From NCBI GenBank assembly GCA_009363875.1, contig CM018682.1, forward strand, positions 59,666,031 through 59,730,030: a stretch of DNA of 64,000 nucleotides. Direction: 5' to 3'. Below are positions 1 to 9,938 of the stretch, one piece after another (position 1 is the first letter of the stretch; the number at the start of each line of letters is the position of its first letter). Below the pieces are notes generated by a model. The model made no database searches. It worked only from the letters and a program-made list of their open reading frames with translations, and was not told the origin of the DNA. The position numbers and the translations under genes are program-made. The stretch comes from Mikania micrantha. Taxonomy: Eukaryota; Streptophyta; Magnoliopsida; Asterales; Asteraceae.

Positions 1-383
1 TTTCACGTGTTAAGATGGGTCGGTCTCGGTCATGTTGACATGCAAACACTTTTTGTAAGTTTTCTAGAATAAATAAATTTTTAATCATGATTTAAAAAAA
101 ATGAAATTATCATATTAAAAATGGATAAGTGTAAATAAGAAACGAAAAAGGAGGTAGTATGCATTGAGATTTTGGGTGGATTTCAACCAATTGGCAACTT
201 AGCTAATTTATTCCTTTTACCCATTTAATATAACACAGCCAAATCAACCTACTCATATGTAGAGGGGTCAAAACTATTCATATGTAGATGGGTCCAAATT
301 ACGTTTTCCAATTCAGGTCAAACAAACTATTTTTCAAACTCCTAACAGATGCCACCTTAATAGAGAAATCAATAAATACGCTA

Positions 384-569
384 AGGGACTATTTGATAGT
401 CTCTTAATGGTCATTAAGAGGTTACCTTTTAATGATTCATAACCTTTCAATAATTAAGATGTAACCTTAAGTTTGAACGGTTAAGATGCTACCTCTTAAC
501 AATTAAGAGGTTTTGATCTACTAAGAGGTGACCTCTTAATGATCATTAAAAGGATATTAAACAGCCCCT
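384..569. mobile_element. Small MITE with imperfect terminal inverted repeats
   Basis: The left end begins AGGGACTATTTGATAG and runs into TTAATGGTCATTAAGAGG. The right end read on the other strand begins AGGGGCTGTTTAATA and runs into TTAATGATCATTAAGAGG. The two ends therefore form an imperfect inverted repeat of about 40 bp. Between them are further TTAAGAGGT-type inverted motifs, so the whole element can fold back. It has no coding capacity. I could not find a clear target-site duplication, so the superfamily (hAT-like by its ends) is an inference. Confidence 0.55.
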
Positions 570-871
570 AAACCAAGCCCTAGAAATGAGGCGGGCTGTG
601 GTTTACTAGTAGCCCATGACACAATCAATTGTTTGTAATGACCAAAGGTGTTTTATTCAAAAGAACTTGGAATGTTATTTTAATAATAGTTTTCATAAGA
701 ATCCTTAATATATCCGATCTCTATAAAACTAAAGAAACGGAACAAAAGGTCAACCCAACCCGACCTGTTTAGGCATGACCTATAAACTTAGCCATTATGA
801 CCCGTTCCCAGTAATCATGTTAAGAAAATTCCAACATAAACGTGTAATTGATTGTTTTTGGAAACAAATAC
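570..871. other. Non-coding stretch downstream of exon 8
   Basis: No open frame, RNA gene or clear repeat is visible. In the transcript direction of the minus-strand gene this is the start of the intron after the last exon found here: the exon at 872-1033 ends GAG and is followed by GT. The remaining C-terminal exon or exons were not found between here and position 1 and probably lie beyond the left edge. Confidence 0.5.
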
Positions 872-3800
872 CTCCAAGGCATCTATTTCCTCTAACGACG
901 GTTTTCTTATTGGTACATCATCTTCAATTTCAATATCCATAGAAATTTTTCTGAGTTGCTTCGATTTAGAACCAAACGAGTCCCTTCCAAGAATCATGCG
1001 TATAGCTTTTACCATTTGAGCCATGGTAGTTGACTGTAGGGTCAAAATGTCAAGAACTGTACAATTGAATAAATATAGGTAAAAGTCAAAATCATATCAA
1101 AGTACCTTGATGACAAATATGGGCAACTGGTGAAATTTGGCCACACTGCGAATCCAGGGGTTCTCCTTCATCTCAAAAGTGGATGCTAATATAGCATCAG
1201 CATTACTAATATCATATGTTACATCAATTTCCTCTGTAAGCCCCATCACCATTGCTACTTGTTGAAGGTCAGCTTCCAATATCTAGAGCATGAGGGACAC
1301 TTTCAGTTCTGATAAGAATGACTTTATTTGTTAATTAGAAGCGTTTGAATTTTGTTGTAAAAGATAATCCTAAAAAAACGGTGCAATTCCGTCCCATCAA
1401 TCTATGAATTCCCAAATTTGGGATTAAGTTTATAACTCGAAACATGTAAAATGAGAAACAAAATTAATCTTAAAAAAAGGGTCAAAAAGCGCATAAAAAG
1501 TTATCATAATGCAAACAACTTCCTAAATTATTTCATTCAGAATAACTAGACTAATATTGGAATAAGAAAATTTTTGTAATCAAATTTGACACTAATGATA
1601 TATAAATAATAGTGTTTTTGACAAAAAGAGTCTATCAAATTAATTGTTTCGACGTGTACAAATCTACCCGTTTGACCCATAACCCAGCCCGCGCAACCTG
1701 CCTGTTTCTCACCTGCATTTGTAATCAACAACATATCACACAGTACCTTCCAAGAAAGTTAAACGCAAGATTAACAATAATGGCAGTGCTTAAAACATAT
1801 TTTTTTTAATATCTTATAATAGAAACAATAAAAACACAGTATATGAATGTTAAGCATAGAGAGAAACAAGAGTCTACTGTTACATTATACAAAACAAACA
1901 AATTTACCCAGTATATGTTCACTATTCAGTAGGGTCTGGGAAAAGAATGGATACAAGCCTTACCCCTATCCCAGTTGGCAGTGGCGAAGCTTGACCCCAA
2001 GCGTAGGGGGGGCGAAACTTCAGGGGGGGCGAACATAGGGTGTATTTTTTTTTTCCAGGGGGGGCGAAATAAAAATTTTAAAAAATTTTGCACTACGAAT
2101 CGGGAAATGTACACCACTGAACGAAAAAACAGGGGGGGCGACCCTTCAAAGCTGCGCCCTTGCCAGTTGGGATCAGTGTTGTAACTAGCCGGTCGGTGAG
2201 GTAGGGATTAGGGATTAATCGGATTGGAATTTTATTTGTAATTTTAAAAATTATATACATATATACAATTTTTTTATATATCATTTTTCAAATACCTAAA
2301 AATTTTAACCAATTAATTAATGATTTATAGGGTAATAATTAATAATAACTCCTTTCAATTTTCTTCCTGAATAAAAAAGCCCAAAAAAATAAACCCAATA
2401 TACTTCTCAGCCCACAAAGAATTGTTAACCCATTATGTTTATTCCCCTTCCCGTTCTCACTTCTCAGTTCTCACCCTCTCTCGCTTTCTCGCTCGCCTTC
2501 TCGTTTCCAGCTAGGGCAAACACGCACACATTCATGAGTTTGTTCTCCATCTCCAGGCTGTTGCTTCTTCTTCTCGCCACACTCCATCGATTCCGACAGC
2601 CATCACCATCCTGTCTCGCCAAATTCGTGACTGACTTCGGCTGGAATCCCAGGTGAGTCATTCTCTTTTCGTTCTTGTTGGTTAGATCGAAGTAATCTTG
2701 CTGGAATCGCTCGAATTTGGCCGATATATATGGCCGATTAGGACCGGCTAAGTCACTGGAATAGTCAAAATAGTTTGATTTTAAGGTGTATTCATTAGTC
2801 CGATTCTCCCGATTTTGGCCGATTTTGGCCGATTGTGGCCGACTAGCGATTAATGGACCGACTAGGTAAAAATTAATCAGAAGACGGCCGACTAGCGACT
2901 AATCGCCGATTAATCGGCAAGTAATCGCGATTTTTACAACACTGGTTGGGATAGAGAGGCTACTCCAAATGAGTCTACGGCTCAAAATTATCATTTAAAG
3001 TTAATCATCTCAACACTTTTAACGTTATTTTAACAAAATAAGTAAAATAACGTTAAAATTAGTGCAATTTTACTTTTGCCTCTTGAGGGCCCACACATAT
3101 GTATATTATATGTGTGCACCGCAAATGGGGAGTATAGGGTTACCTTATACGTATAAACATAAACCAGGGTGTTATTTCTGCTTTGTTGTTTAGTTCTTGA
3201 TTTTCCAAAACTGGATGAATGCTCTTCATCTTCTCCATCAGAATCATCATTAATGCCTTCATGAAGCCGTTCAGTGCTATCTGATTTATTCAATTCTGGT
3301 GTTGAAACCGCTAGATTCATCTTTTTAGATATATTTTTATGTTCAGCTATGCTTGATTTTTCAAAATAAAATGACATTTTTTCATCTTCTTCATCTGATA
3401 TTTTAACCTGCGTGGCTTCTTTCACATGCTTAGAACCATCTAAAGATCTTTCAGCTTCAGCATTCATATGGCGTACTTCAAACAAAGGAGCTTTACCTGA
3501 TTTCATTTCAAACAATTTATAAGTTTATTTTTTTGAGGACGTGGGGGATGGGAGGATATATAGCATGAACCGGTAGCAACAACCATGCCTAGTAAAATCC
3601 CACCACATAGCAAAGCTATTGGTAGGATCTGCGAAGGGTGAGGTGTAGGCAAACCTTACCTCTATCCCTGGAGATAGATAGGCTACTTCCAGGAAACCCA
3701 ACTCCAAAGCAAACATCAAACAAACAAATATATAAATCTAAACATACAGGGGTAAAAAGTTTCCAATAACATAAAACGATAATAGAAGGATAAATAGCAT

Positions 3801-5666
3801 CAAATATAATATCATAAAAACAGTACGTAGACACAAGATTGAAGCACCTGCAAGTATAGCATCAACAGTAGCATCCAGTCTATGATGAACACAATACTCT
3901 GTTCTTGATATCATTTCAACAGCACATGAAAATGTAGGAGGCCCTTTCCTCTCAAGTATTGTCTTCTGAACTTTCCGTTTCCTTGCTTCATCATCACCAA
4001 GAGTTACACTCTATATGTGTTATAAAAAGATAATGTTCGCTTAGCATAACACAAATTGGCAACAAAACAAATTGAAATGATAAGTTGAATCATTAAACCT
4101 CAATGCCACCAACAAGAATTTGTAGAGATGGGTTTTTTATTATGCTTTCAATTGTTACTCCATGTGCAGTTGCAACAAGCTGAACTCCTCTTTGAGCAAT
4201 TGTACTGGCAGCCAAAGCCTCAAGCTCAGTCCCAATCTCATCAATTATAATAGTTTGAGGCATGTGATTTTCAACCGCTTCAATCATCACCTGTTCAAAT
4301 GCCAAAAAAATTATTGAATTATACTATATGTCCACAGAATCTTGGCAATAAAAACAGGCATAATATGAAGCTATAAAATACACACATTGTGTTGCATATT
4401 AACATTTGGAACTTGCATCCTTCTTGCACGACCTATGCCCGAATGAGGAACATCCCCATCGCCTCCTATCTCATTGGAAGTATCTATAATAACAACACGT
4501 TTTTTTCGCTCATCTGCCAGCATTCTAGCAATTTCTCTACAAGTATAAAGTGAAACATACTGCATTGAATTTGGGTGAAGATACAACAAAAGACCAACAA
4601 CCAAAGTTAAGAATACAATGTACCTGATCAAGGTTGTTTTGCCAACTCCAGGTGGTCCTATAACCAGTATGGAACCTCCCCCTTCGACCAAATCACGCAC
4701 AATTTCTGCACTACCAGATACGGCTCGACCCACACGACAAGTGAGACCAATTATTTGCTTTTTACGGTTGCGGATTGCACTTATTCGGTGTAGTGAATGA
4801 TCAATGCCTGATCTGTTGTCATCTGAAAATTCACCAACCTTCAAAGAAAGAATCAAGGAAATAACATAATTAGTTAATTACGACCTACCATGATACATTT
4901 GCTTAACTGGGCATACAATAATACTAAGATCATTAAAGATTATAACACTATGCAGTCTTTATGAGTCTTGTTTATAAATAAGACAAACAAAGGTTAAAAA
5001 TTTAATTTAAAAACGAAAATAAATGATCTTACCAATTAAAGATCTACAGAAATAAACTTTTAACTCGAAAGTAGTTGAATTGGCATTTGTTGACAGTTTA
5101 TTTAGTCATCAGATAAAGAAATAATTACCATTATTTTTTTGTATGAAAGTTAAAACAAATAATAATAAATAAATAAAAACCTTTGAAATTGCATGATGCA
5201 GATCTTCTAGCTTAACAGGCTCATCAGAAATAACCCAATCACCTGATGGAAATCTAGCAAGGGGCTGTCTACCCAAATCCATCACAAACTCAATCATATT
5301 CCCGAATTCTGAATGCTCAAACAGCTTGTTCCTCATACTTAATGGCACCAATTCAAGAAACAGATCGAGCTCCGATCCCACATGAGATTGCGACGTCGAA
5401 GCTGAATTCGATGAAGGGGATAGCAACCCATGTCCAAGAGACGGCCGATCTCTCGGCCTGCGCACTTCCGGCGACCTGAGCGACGGTCCGGTCGACGAGC
5501 CTGTCGAACAGATCCTACCGCGACGTGTTCGACGAAATGCCCCAGAGAACGAACTGGAAATTTTGGAGCATTGCAGGTAAGCAAACGCCGACGCTGGAAT
5601 CTGGTTCCCTGATTGCCATGATGTGTTAGGATCAACAAGTACAAAATGTGAACTCAGAGTCCTCAT
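872..5666 (-). CDS. ycf45-like: Ycf45/SpoIIIAA-like chloroplast P-loop ATPase, partial at the 3' end
   Basis: Eight exons join in frame on the minus strand with GT-AG introns: 5666-5181, 4838-4624, 4536-4386, 4290-4099, 4010-3848, 3496-3144, 1282-1106 and 1033-872 (633 codons). The first exon starts with a Ser/Arg-rich, poorly conserved stretch that looks like a plastid transit peptide. It is followed by a conserved segment ending in GRQPLARFPSGDWVIS. Exon 2 carries the Walker A loop GPPGVGKT; exon 4 carries the Walker B-like TIIIDEIGTELEA. Exon 6 contains a long acidic, low-complexity linker. Exons 7-8 carry the conserved block EADLQQVAMVMGL to MAQMVKAIRMILG. The arrangement matches plant nuclear homologues of plastid ycf45, which include Arabidopsis SPD1 (seedling plastid development). 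Which paralogue this is cannot be told. An in-frame ATG lies 39 nt upstream (5705), so the exact start is uncertain. The C-terminal exons are off the left edge. There is no sign of decay in the coding part. Confidence 0.85.
1979..2162. mobile_element. 184-bp non-autonomous hAT-type element
   Basis: The element starts CAGTGGCGAAGCTT and its other end, read in reverse, starts CAAGGGCGCAGCTT: an imperfect inverted repeat with 11 of 14 positions equal. It is flanked by a perfect 8-bp direct repeat CCAGTTGG (1971-1978 and 2163-2170), the duplication size of hAT elements. It contains four GGGGGGGCGA motifs, two of them close to the ends. It has no coding capacity. Confidence 0.8.
2174..2944. mobile_element. 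771-bp non-autonomous hAT-type element
   Basis: The terminal inverted repeats are CAGTGTTGTAA at the left and TTACAACACTG at the right. A perfect 8-bp target duplication GTTGGGAT is found at 2166-2173 and 2945-2952. The right subterminal region is built of repeated CCGATTTTGGCC/CCGACTAGCGA motifs, which resemble subterminal transposase-binding repeats of hAT elements. The middle (about 2400-2665) is unlike the rest: pyrimidine-rich and GC-richer, ending in CCCAG|GTGAGT, which looks like a captured first exon and splice donor. No transposase is encoded. Confidence 0.88.
3530..3720 (-). mobile_element. Au-type SINE in the intron after exon 5
   Basis: Read on the minus strand, the sequence has CCTGGAAGTAGCCTATCTAT, GGGATAGAGGTAAGGTTTGC, CACCCTTCGCAGATCC and then GGCATGGTTGTTGCTACCGG. 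This is the arrangement of Au-like SINEs with a GTTGTT-type tail. It lies in the same orientation as the host gene, in the intron 3497-3847. The ends are approximate, and no target duplication was fixed. Confidence 0.65.
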
Positions 5667-5983
5667 CGTGTTCTTGATTATCTTTTTTTTTGTTTCTACA
5701 AACAATCAAGTGTGTGTACGTATGTATATATGTACAAAGAATTAAAGGTGGTGATTGATAATTGGGCGATTTTGCAGGAAAAAGATGAATTTGACGAAGG
5801 ACAGAGATGAAGGAAAGAAGATTCCAAGGTATCTTCTCGTTGTATTGAATAGCACGAAACAGTGAGCAAACAATAGACGACACTGGAAGCCATCCACGTG
5901 TTTGGGAGAGAGCAGCACACCACACATCTTGATCTCGTTTCGTTGATTTTTATCTTCTCTCACTTATCGTCCCCAGATTATAT
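5667..5983 (-). promoter_or_regulatory. 5' flank and presumed leader/promoter of the ycf45-like gene
   Basis: This is the only sequence between the start codon and the first (TA)n tract and fold-back transposon at about 6000, so it must hold the 5' UTR and probably the core promoter. I see no convincing TATA box at a suitable distance. Several short overlapping open frames here are chance. The compact space means that transposon DNA begins about 340 bp upstream of the start codon. Confidence 0.35.
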
Positions 5984-6002
5984 ATATATATATATATATA
6001 TA
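5984..6002. repeat. (TA)n microsatellite
   Basis: A pure TA dinucleotide tract that abuts the left end of the first fold-back element. Similar tracts bound every fold-back element in the window. Confidence 0.9.
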
Positions 6003-6431
6003 TAGGGGAGGGTTCCCCTAAAAAGTCTATTTTGCCTAAGAAGGCTAAGAAGGATTTCTAAAAACTTAAAAACCGACTCAAACAAGCTCCGATTAAATTC
6101 ATTTTTGCATCATTGGAACCGTCTTGTCGAACCCTAAAACCCGAACCCTAAATTATAAACAATAAACCCTAATACTAAAACCAAAACGTTAAATACAAAC
6201 TCTAAACCTAAAGATAAAACTTAAAAGCTAAAAATCAAGCCCTAAAATATAAATTCTTAAACTAATTGTTAAATCTAAAATTTAAAAGCTAATATTGTAG
6301 GGTTCGATGAGACGGTTCCAATGCCATCGAAATGAGTTCAATCGGAGTTCGTTTGGGTCGGTTTTGAAGGTTATGAAATTCCTTTTTAGCCTTCTTAGGC
6401 AAAATAAACTTTTTATTTGATCTTTCCCCTA
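6003..6431. mobile_element. (TA)n-flanked fold-back MITE, copy 1
   Basis: The left end TAGGGGAGGGTTCCCCTAAA and the segment TTTTGCCTAAGAAGGCTAAG are mirrored at the right end, which reads TAGGGGAAAGATCAAATA and then TTTTGCCTAAGAAGGCTAAA on the other strand. This gives an inverted repeat of about 50 bp. The interior is AT-rich with ACCCTAAAACC-like words and codes for nothing. It sits between two TA tracts, as described for Micron-type MITEs of rice. That comparison is from family knowledge, not a match. Confidence 0.75.
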
Positions 6432-6449
6432 TATATATATATATATATA

Positions 6450-6878
6450 TAGGGGAAGGTTCCTCTAAAAAGTCTTTTTTGCCTAAGAAGGCTAAGAAGG
6501 ATTTTTAAAAACTCGAAAACCGACCCAAACAAAGTCCGATGGAATTCATTTTTACATCATTGGAACCAACTTGTAATTCCCTAAAACGTAAACCTTAAAT
6601 CATAAACAATAAACCCTAATAATTAAACCCAAATTATAAAAATAAACCATAAACCTAAAGATAAAACCTAAAAGCTAAGAAAACATGCCCTAAAATCCAA
6701 ACTCTAAAACTAGGTGTTAAAGCTAAAACTAAAAAGCAAATATTGTAGAGTTCGATAAGACGGTTCTAATGCCATCGAAATGAGTTCAATCGGAGTTCGT
6801 TTGGGTTGTTTTAGAGATTTTTAAAATCCTTTTTAGCTTTCTTAGGCAAAATAGACTTTTTATTTGATCCTTACCCTA
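6450..6878. mobile_element. (TA)n-flanked fold-back MITE, copy 2
   Basis: A second copy of the preceding element, same length and same orientation. It is separated from copy 1 by a short TA tract and followed by another one. The ends again read TAGGGGAAGGTTCCTCTAAA and, in reverse, TAGGGTAAGGATCAAATA. Interior differences from copy 1 are scattered substitutions and small indels, so the two are not a very recent tandem duplication. Confidence 0.75.
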
Positions 6879-6888
6879 TATATATATA

Positions 6889-8527
6889 TAGGGAATGGTT
6901 CTAATGCTAACCTTAGGATAGAGCAATAACTCATTAACCTCACCATATTGAATGATTAAATTACAAGATTCTAATCTAATGGTGGATATTAAACTATAAT
7001 ATAATAATGTAATTAATTTGAAAGAAAATGGAATAAGGGTATTAATGTAATTTGTTGTATTAAATACTTTACCCCATTTTTTTTTACATCCATAACTTTT
7101 TTATACTATAATATTTTTTTATAAAAATTGCACCATTTTACTCGTCTTTTTTTTCTCTTTAATTCCGTTATAGTCTTAACTAGGTTTTTTTTATTTTTTT
7201 CGGATGTTCGTGTTTACACCAATGTAACAAGTATAAAACTAACAAATTATTTGTAACGAGTTGTAACGAATTTGGGTTTACATTGTTGTATAATAAATAG
7301 GGGTTAAGTTTAAGAGTGTAAACGAGCCAAGCCGATCCTGAGCTCGTTAATTACGTTATATTCTTGACTAGGTTTTTTATTTTTTTCCGGATGCTCGTTA
7401 ATTACGTTATATTCTTGATTTTGTAACGAATTTTGGTTTTTAAAGTACTAAAATGCATTTACAATCTTGTAAATATAATTTTTAAAGTATGAAAATATAT
7501 TTACAATCTTGTAGATATAACGAATTTTGGTTTTATCAACAAAATGTTATATTATTTTTTTAAAGTATTAAAACGTATTACAATCTAGTAGATATAACGA
7601 ATTTTGGTTTTTATCAACAAAATGTTATAGTATTAAAATATATTTACAATCTTGTATTAAAATGTATTTACAATCTTGTAGATATAACGAATTTTGGTTT
7701 TTATCAACAAAATGTTATATTATTTTTTTAAGTATTAAAATATATTTACAATCTTGTAGATATAATTTTTTTAAAGTATTAAAACGTATTTACAATCTTG
7801 TATATATAACGAATTTTGGTTTTTATCAACAAAATGTTATATTATTTTTTGTAAAGTATTAAAATGTCTTTACAATCTTGTATATATAATTTTTTTAAAG
7901 TATTAAAACGTATTTACAATCTTGTATATATAACGAATTTTGGTTTTTATCAACAAAATGTTGTATTATTTTTTTTTAAAGTATTAAAATGTCTTTACAA
8001 TCTTGTAGATATAATTTTTTTAAAGTATTAAAACGTATTTACAATCTAGTAGATATAACGAATTTTTGAGCATCCGGAAAAAATAAAAAAACCTAGTCAA
8101 GAATATAACGTAATTAACTAGCTCGGGATCGGCTTGAGTCGTTTACACTCTTAAACGTAAACCGTATTTATTCTACAACAATGTAAACCGAAATTCGTTA
8201 CAACTCATTACAAATAATATGTTATTTTTATACTTGTTACATTGGTGTAAATACGAACATACGAAAAAAAATAAAAAAACCTAGTCAAGACTATAACGGA
8301 ATTAAAGAGAAAAATAAGACGAGTAAAATGGTGCAATTTTTATAAAAAAATATTATAGCATAAAAAAGTTATGGATGTATAAAAAAAGAGGGGGTAAAGT
8401 ATTTAATATAGCAAATTACTACTTTACCCTTATTAAATAATAAAAGAAAAAGCTATGTGTTCAATTCTGATTGGTTTATGAGGGTTAATGGGTTAGTGCC
8501 ATAAATGAGGGTTAGCATTTGAACCCA

Positions 8528-8531
<4 letters not shown>
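6889..8531. mobile_element. 1.6-kb fold-back element with internal tandem repeats
   Basis: The left end reads GGTTCTAATGCTAACC; the right end on the other strand reads GGTTCAAATGCTAACC. Large inverted arms continue inward: TGCACCATTTTACTCGTC and TTCCGTTATAGTCTT on the left are mirrored on the right at about 8281-8340. The loop (about 7436-8065) is a degenerate tandem array whose units contain TTTACAATCTTGTAGATATA and ACGAATTTTGG. There is no coding capacity; the single open frame in the array is a by-product. It is bounded by (TA)n on both sides. Confidence 0.7.
7436..8065. repeat. Degenerate tandem array inside a fold-back element
   Basis: Roughly 80-110-bp units recur, each with AAAGTATTAAAACGTATTTA, CAATCTTGTAGATATAA and usually TTTTTATCAACAAAATGTTA. 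The number and completeness of units differ from the sister array at about 9120-9755, so copy number has changed since the two elements separated. Confidence 0.7.

Positions 8532-8593
<62 letters not shown>
8532..8593. repeat. Long (TA)n microsatellite
   Basis: About 60 bp of pure AT/TA dinucleotide between two fold-back elements of the same family. Confidence 0.9.
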
Positions 8594-8598
<5 letters not shown>

Positions 8599-9938
8599 AA
8601 GTGATCTATTGCTAACCTTAGGATAGAGCAATAACCCATTAAGCTCACCATATTTAATGATCAAATTACAAGATGCTTATCTAATGGTTGATATTAAACT
8701 ATAATATAATAATTTAATTGATTTGAAAGAAAATGGAATAAGGGTATTAATGTAATTTGCTATATTAAATACTTTATCCCATCTTTTTTTATACATCCAT
8801 AACTTTTTTATACTATAATATTTTTAATAAAAATTGCACCATTTTACTCGTCTTTTTTTCTCTTTAATTCCGTTATAGTCTTGACTAGGTTTTTTTCTAT
8901 TTTTCGGATGTTCGTATTTACACCAATGTAACAAGTATAAAACTAACAAATTATTTGTAACGAGTTGTAACGAATTTGGGTTTACATTATTGTATAATAA
9001 ATAGGGGTTAAGTTTAAGAGTGTAAAAGAGTCAAGCCGATCCTGAGCTCGTTAATTACGTTATATTCTTGACTAGGTTTTTTATTTTTTCCGGATGCTCG
9101 TTAATTACGTTATATTCTTGATTTTGTAACGAATTTTGGTTTTTAAAGTACTAAAATGTATTTACAATCTTGTAAATATAATTTTTAAAGTATGAAAATG
9201 TATTTACAATCTTGTAGATATAACGAATTTTGGTTTTATCAACAAAATGTTATAGTATTTTTTTAAAGTATTAAAACGTATTACAATCTAGTAGATATAA
9301 CGAATTTTGGTTTTATCAACAAAATGTTATATTATTTTTTTAAAGTATTAAAATGTATTTACAATCTTGTAGATATAACGAATTTTGGTTTTTATCAACA
9401 AAATGTTATAGTATTTTTTAAAGTAATAAAATATATTTACAATCTTGTAGATATAATTTTTTTAAAGTATTAAAACGTATTTACAATCTTGTATATATAA
9501 CGAATTTTGGTTTTTATCAACAAAATGTTATATTATTTTTTTAAAGTATTAAAATGTCTTTACAATCTTGTAGATATAATTTTTTTTAAAGTATTAAAAC
9601 GTATTTACAATCTAGTAGATATAACGAATTTTGGTTTTTATCAACAAAATATTATAGTATTTTTTTAAAGTATTAAAATGTATTTACAATCTTGTAGATA
9701 TAATTTTTTTATAGTATTAAAATGTATTTACAATCTTGTAGATATAACGAATTTTGGAGCATACGGAAAAAATAAAAAAACCTAGTCAAGAATATAACGT
9801 AATTAACTAGCTCGGGTCGGCTTGGCTCGGCTCGTTTACACTCTTAAACGTAAACCCTATTTATTCTACAAAATAATTTGTTATTTTTATACTTGTTACA
9901 TTGGTGTAAATACGAACATCCGAAAAAAAATAAAAAAC
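8594..9938. mobile_element. Fold-back element, left part (split by the gypsy insertion)
   Basis: This copy is closely similar to the 6889-8531 element: same left terminus, same GTGCACCATTTTACTCG-like arm (about 8840) and same internal tandem array (about 9120-9755). It breaks off in the right arm at 9938, where a Ty3/gypsy LTR begins. The missing right arm resumes after the gypsy element, at 22421. The 5 bp AAAAC occur on both sides of the insertion (9934-9938 and 22416-22420). Confidence 0.78.

Larger units (their letters stand above)
1880..2995 (-). mobile_element. Au-type SINE copy interrupted by two hAT elements
   Basis: On the minus strand the DNA flanking the two insertions reads as one unit: GGAGTAGCCTCTCTATCCCA, then GGGATAGGGGTAAGGCTTG, then CCCAGACCCTACTG and a GGGTAAATTTGTTTG tail. 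This is the layout of the body and GTT-rich tail of tRNA-derived Au-like plant SINEs. The pieces are about 2953-2995 and 1880-1978. A second copy of the same family lies in the neighbouring intron at about 3530-3720. The end points are approximate. Confidence 0.65.
1283..3143 (-). other. Large intron of the ycf45-like gene, filled with nested transposons
   Basis: This 1,861-nt intron lies between exon 6, ending TATAAG before GTAACC, and exon 7, starting ATATTGGAAGCT after CTCTAG. The other introns here are 71-351 nt. The excess is largely explained by a SINE copy and two hAT-type insertions within it. The remaining AT-rich DNA (about 1283-1880) shows nothing else I can name. Confidence 0.75.

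Noticed and set aside
2435..2656. 73-codon frame in the hAT element as a host gene
   Set aside because: No domain, low complexity, and contained entirely in a transposon with target duplications.
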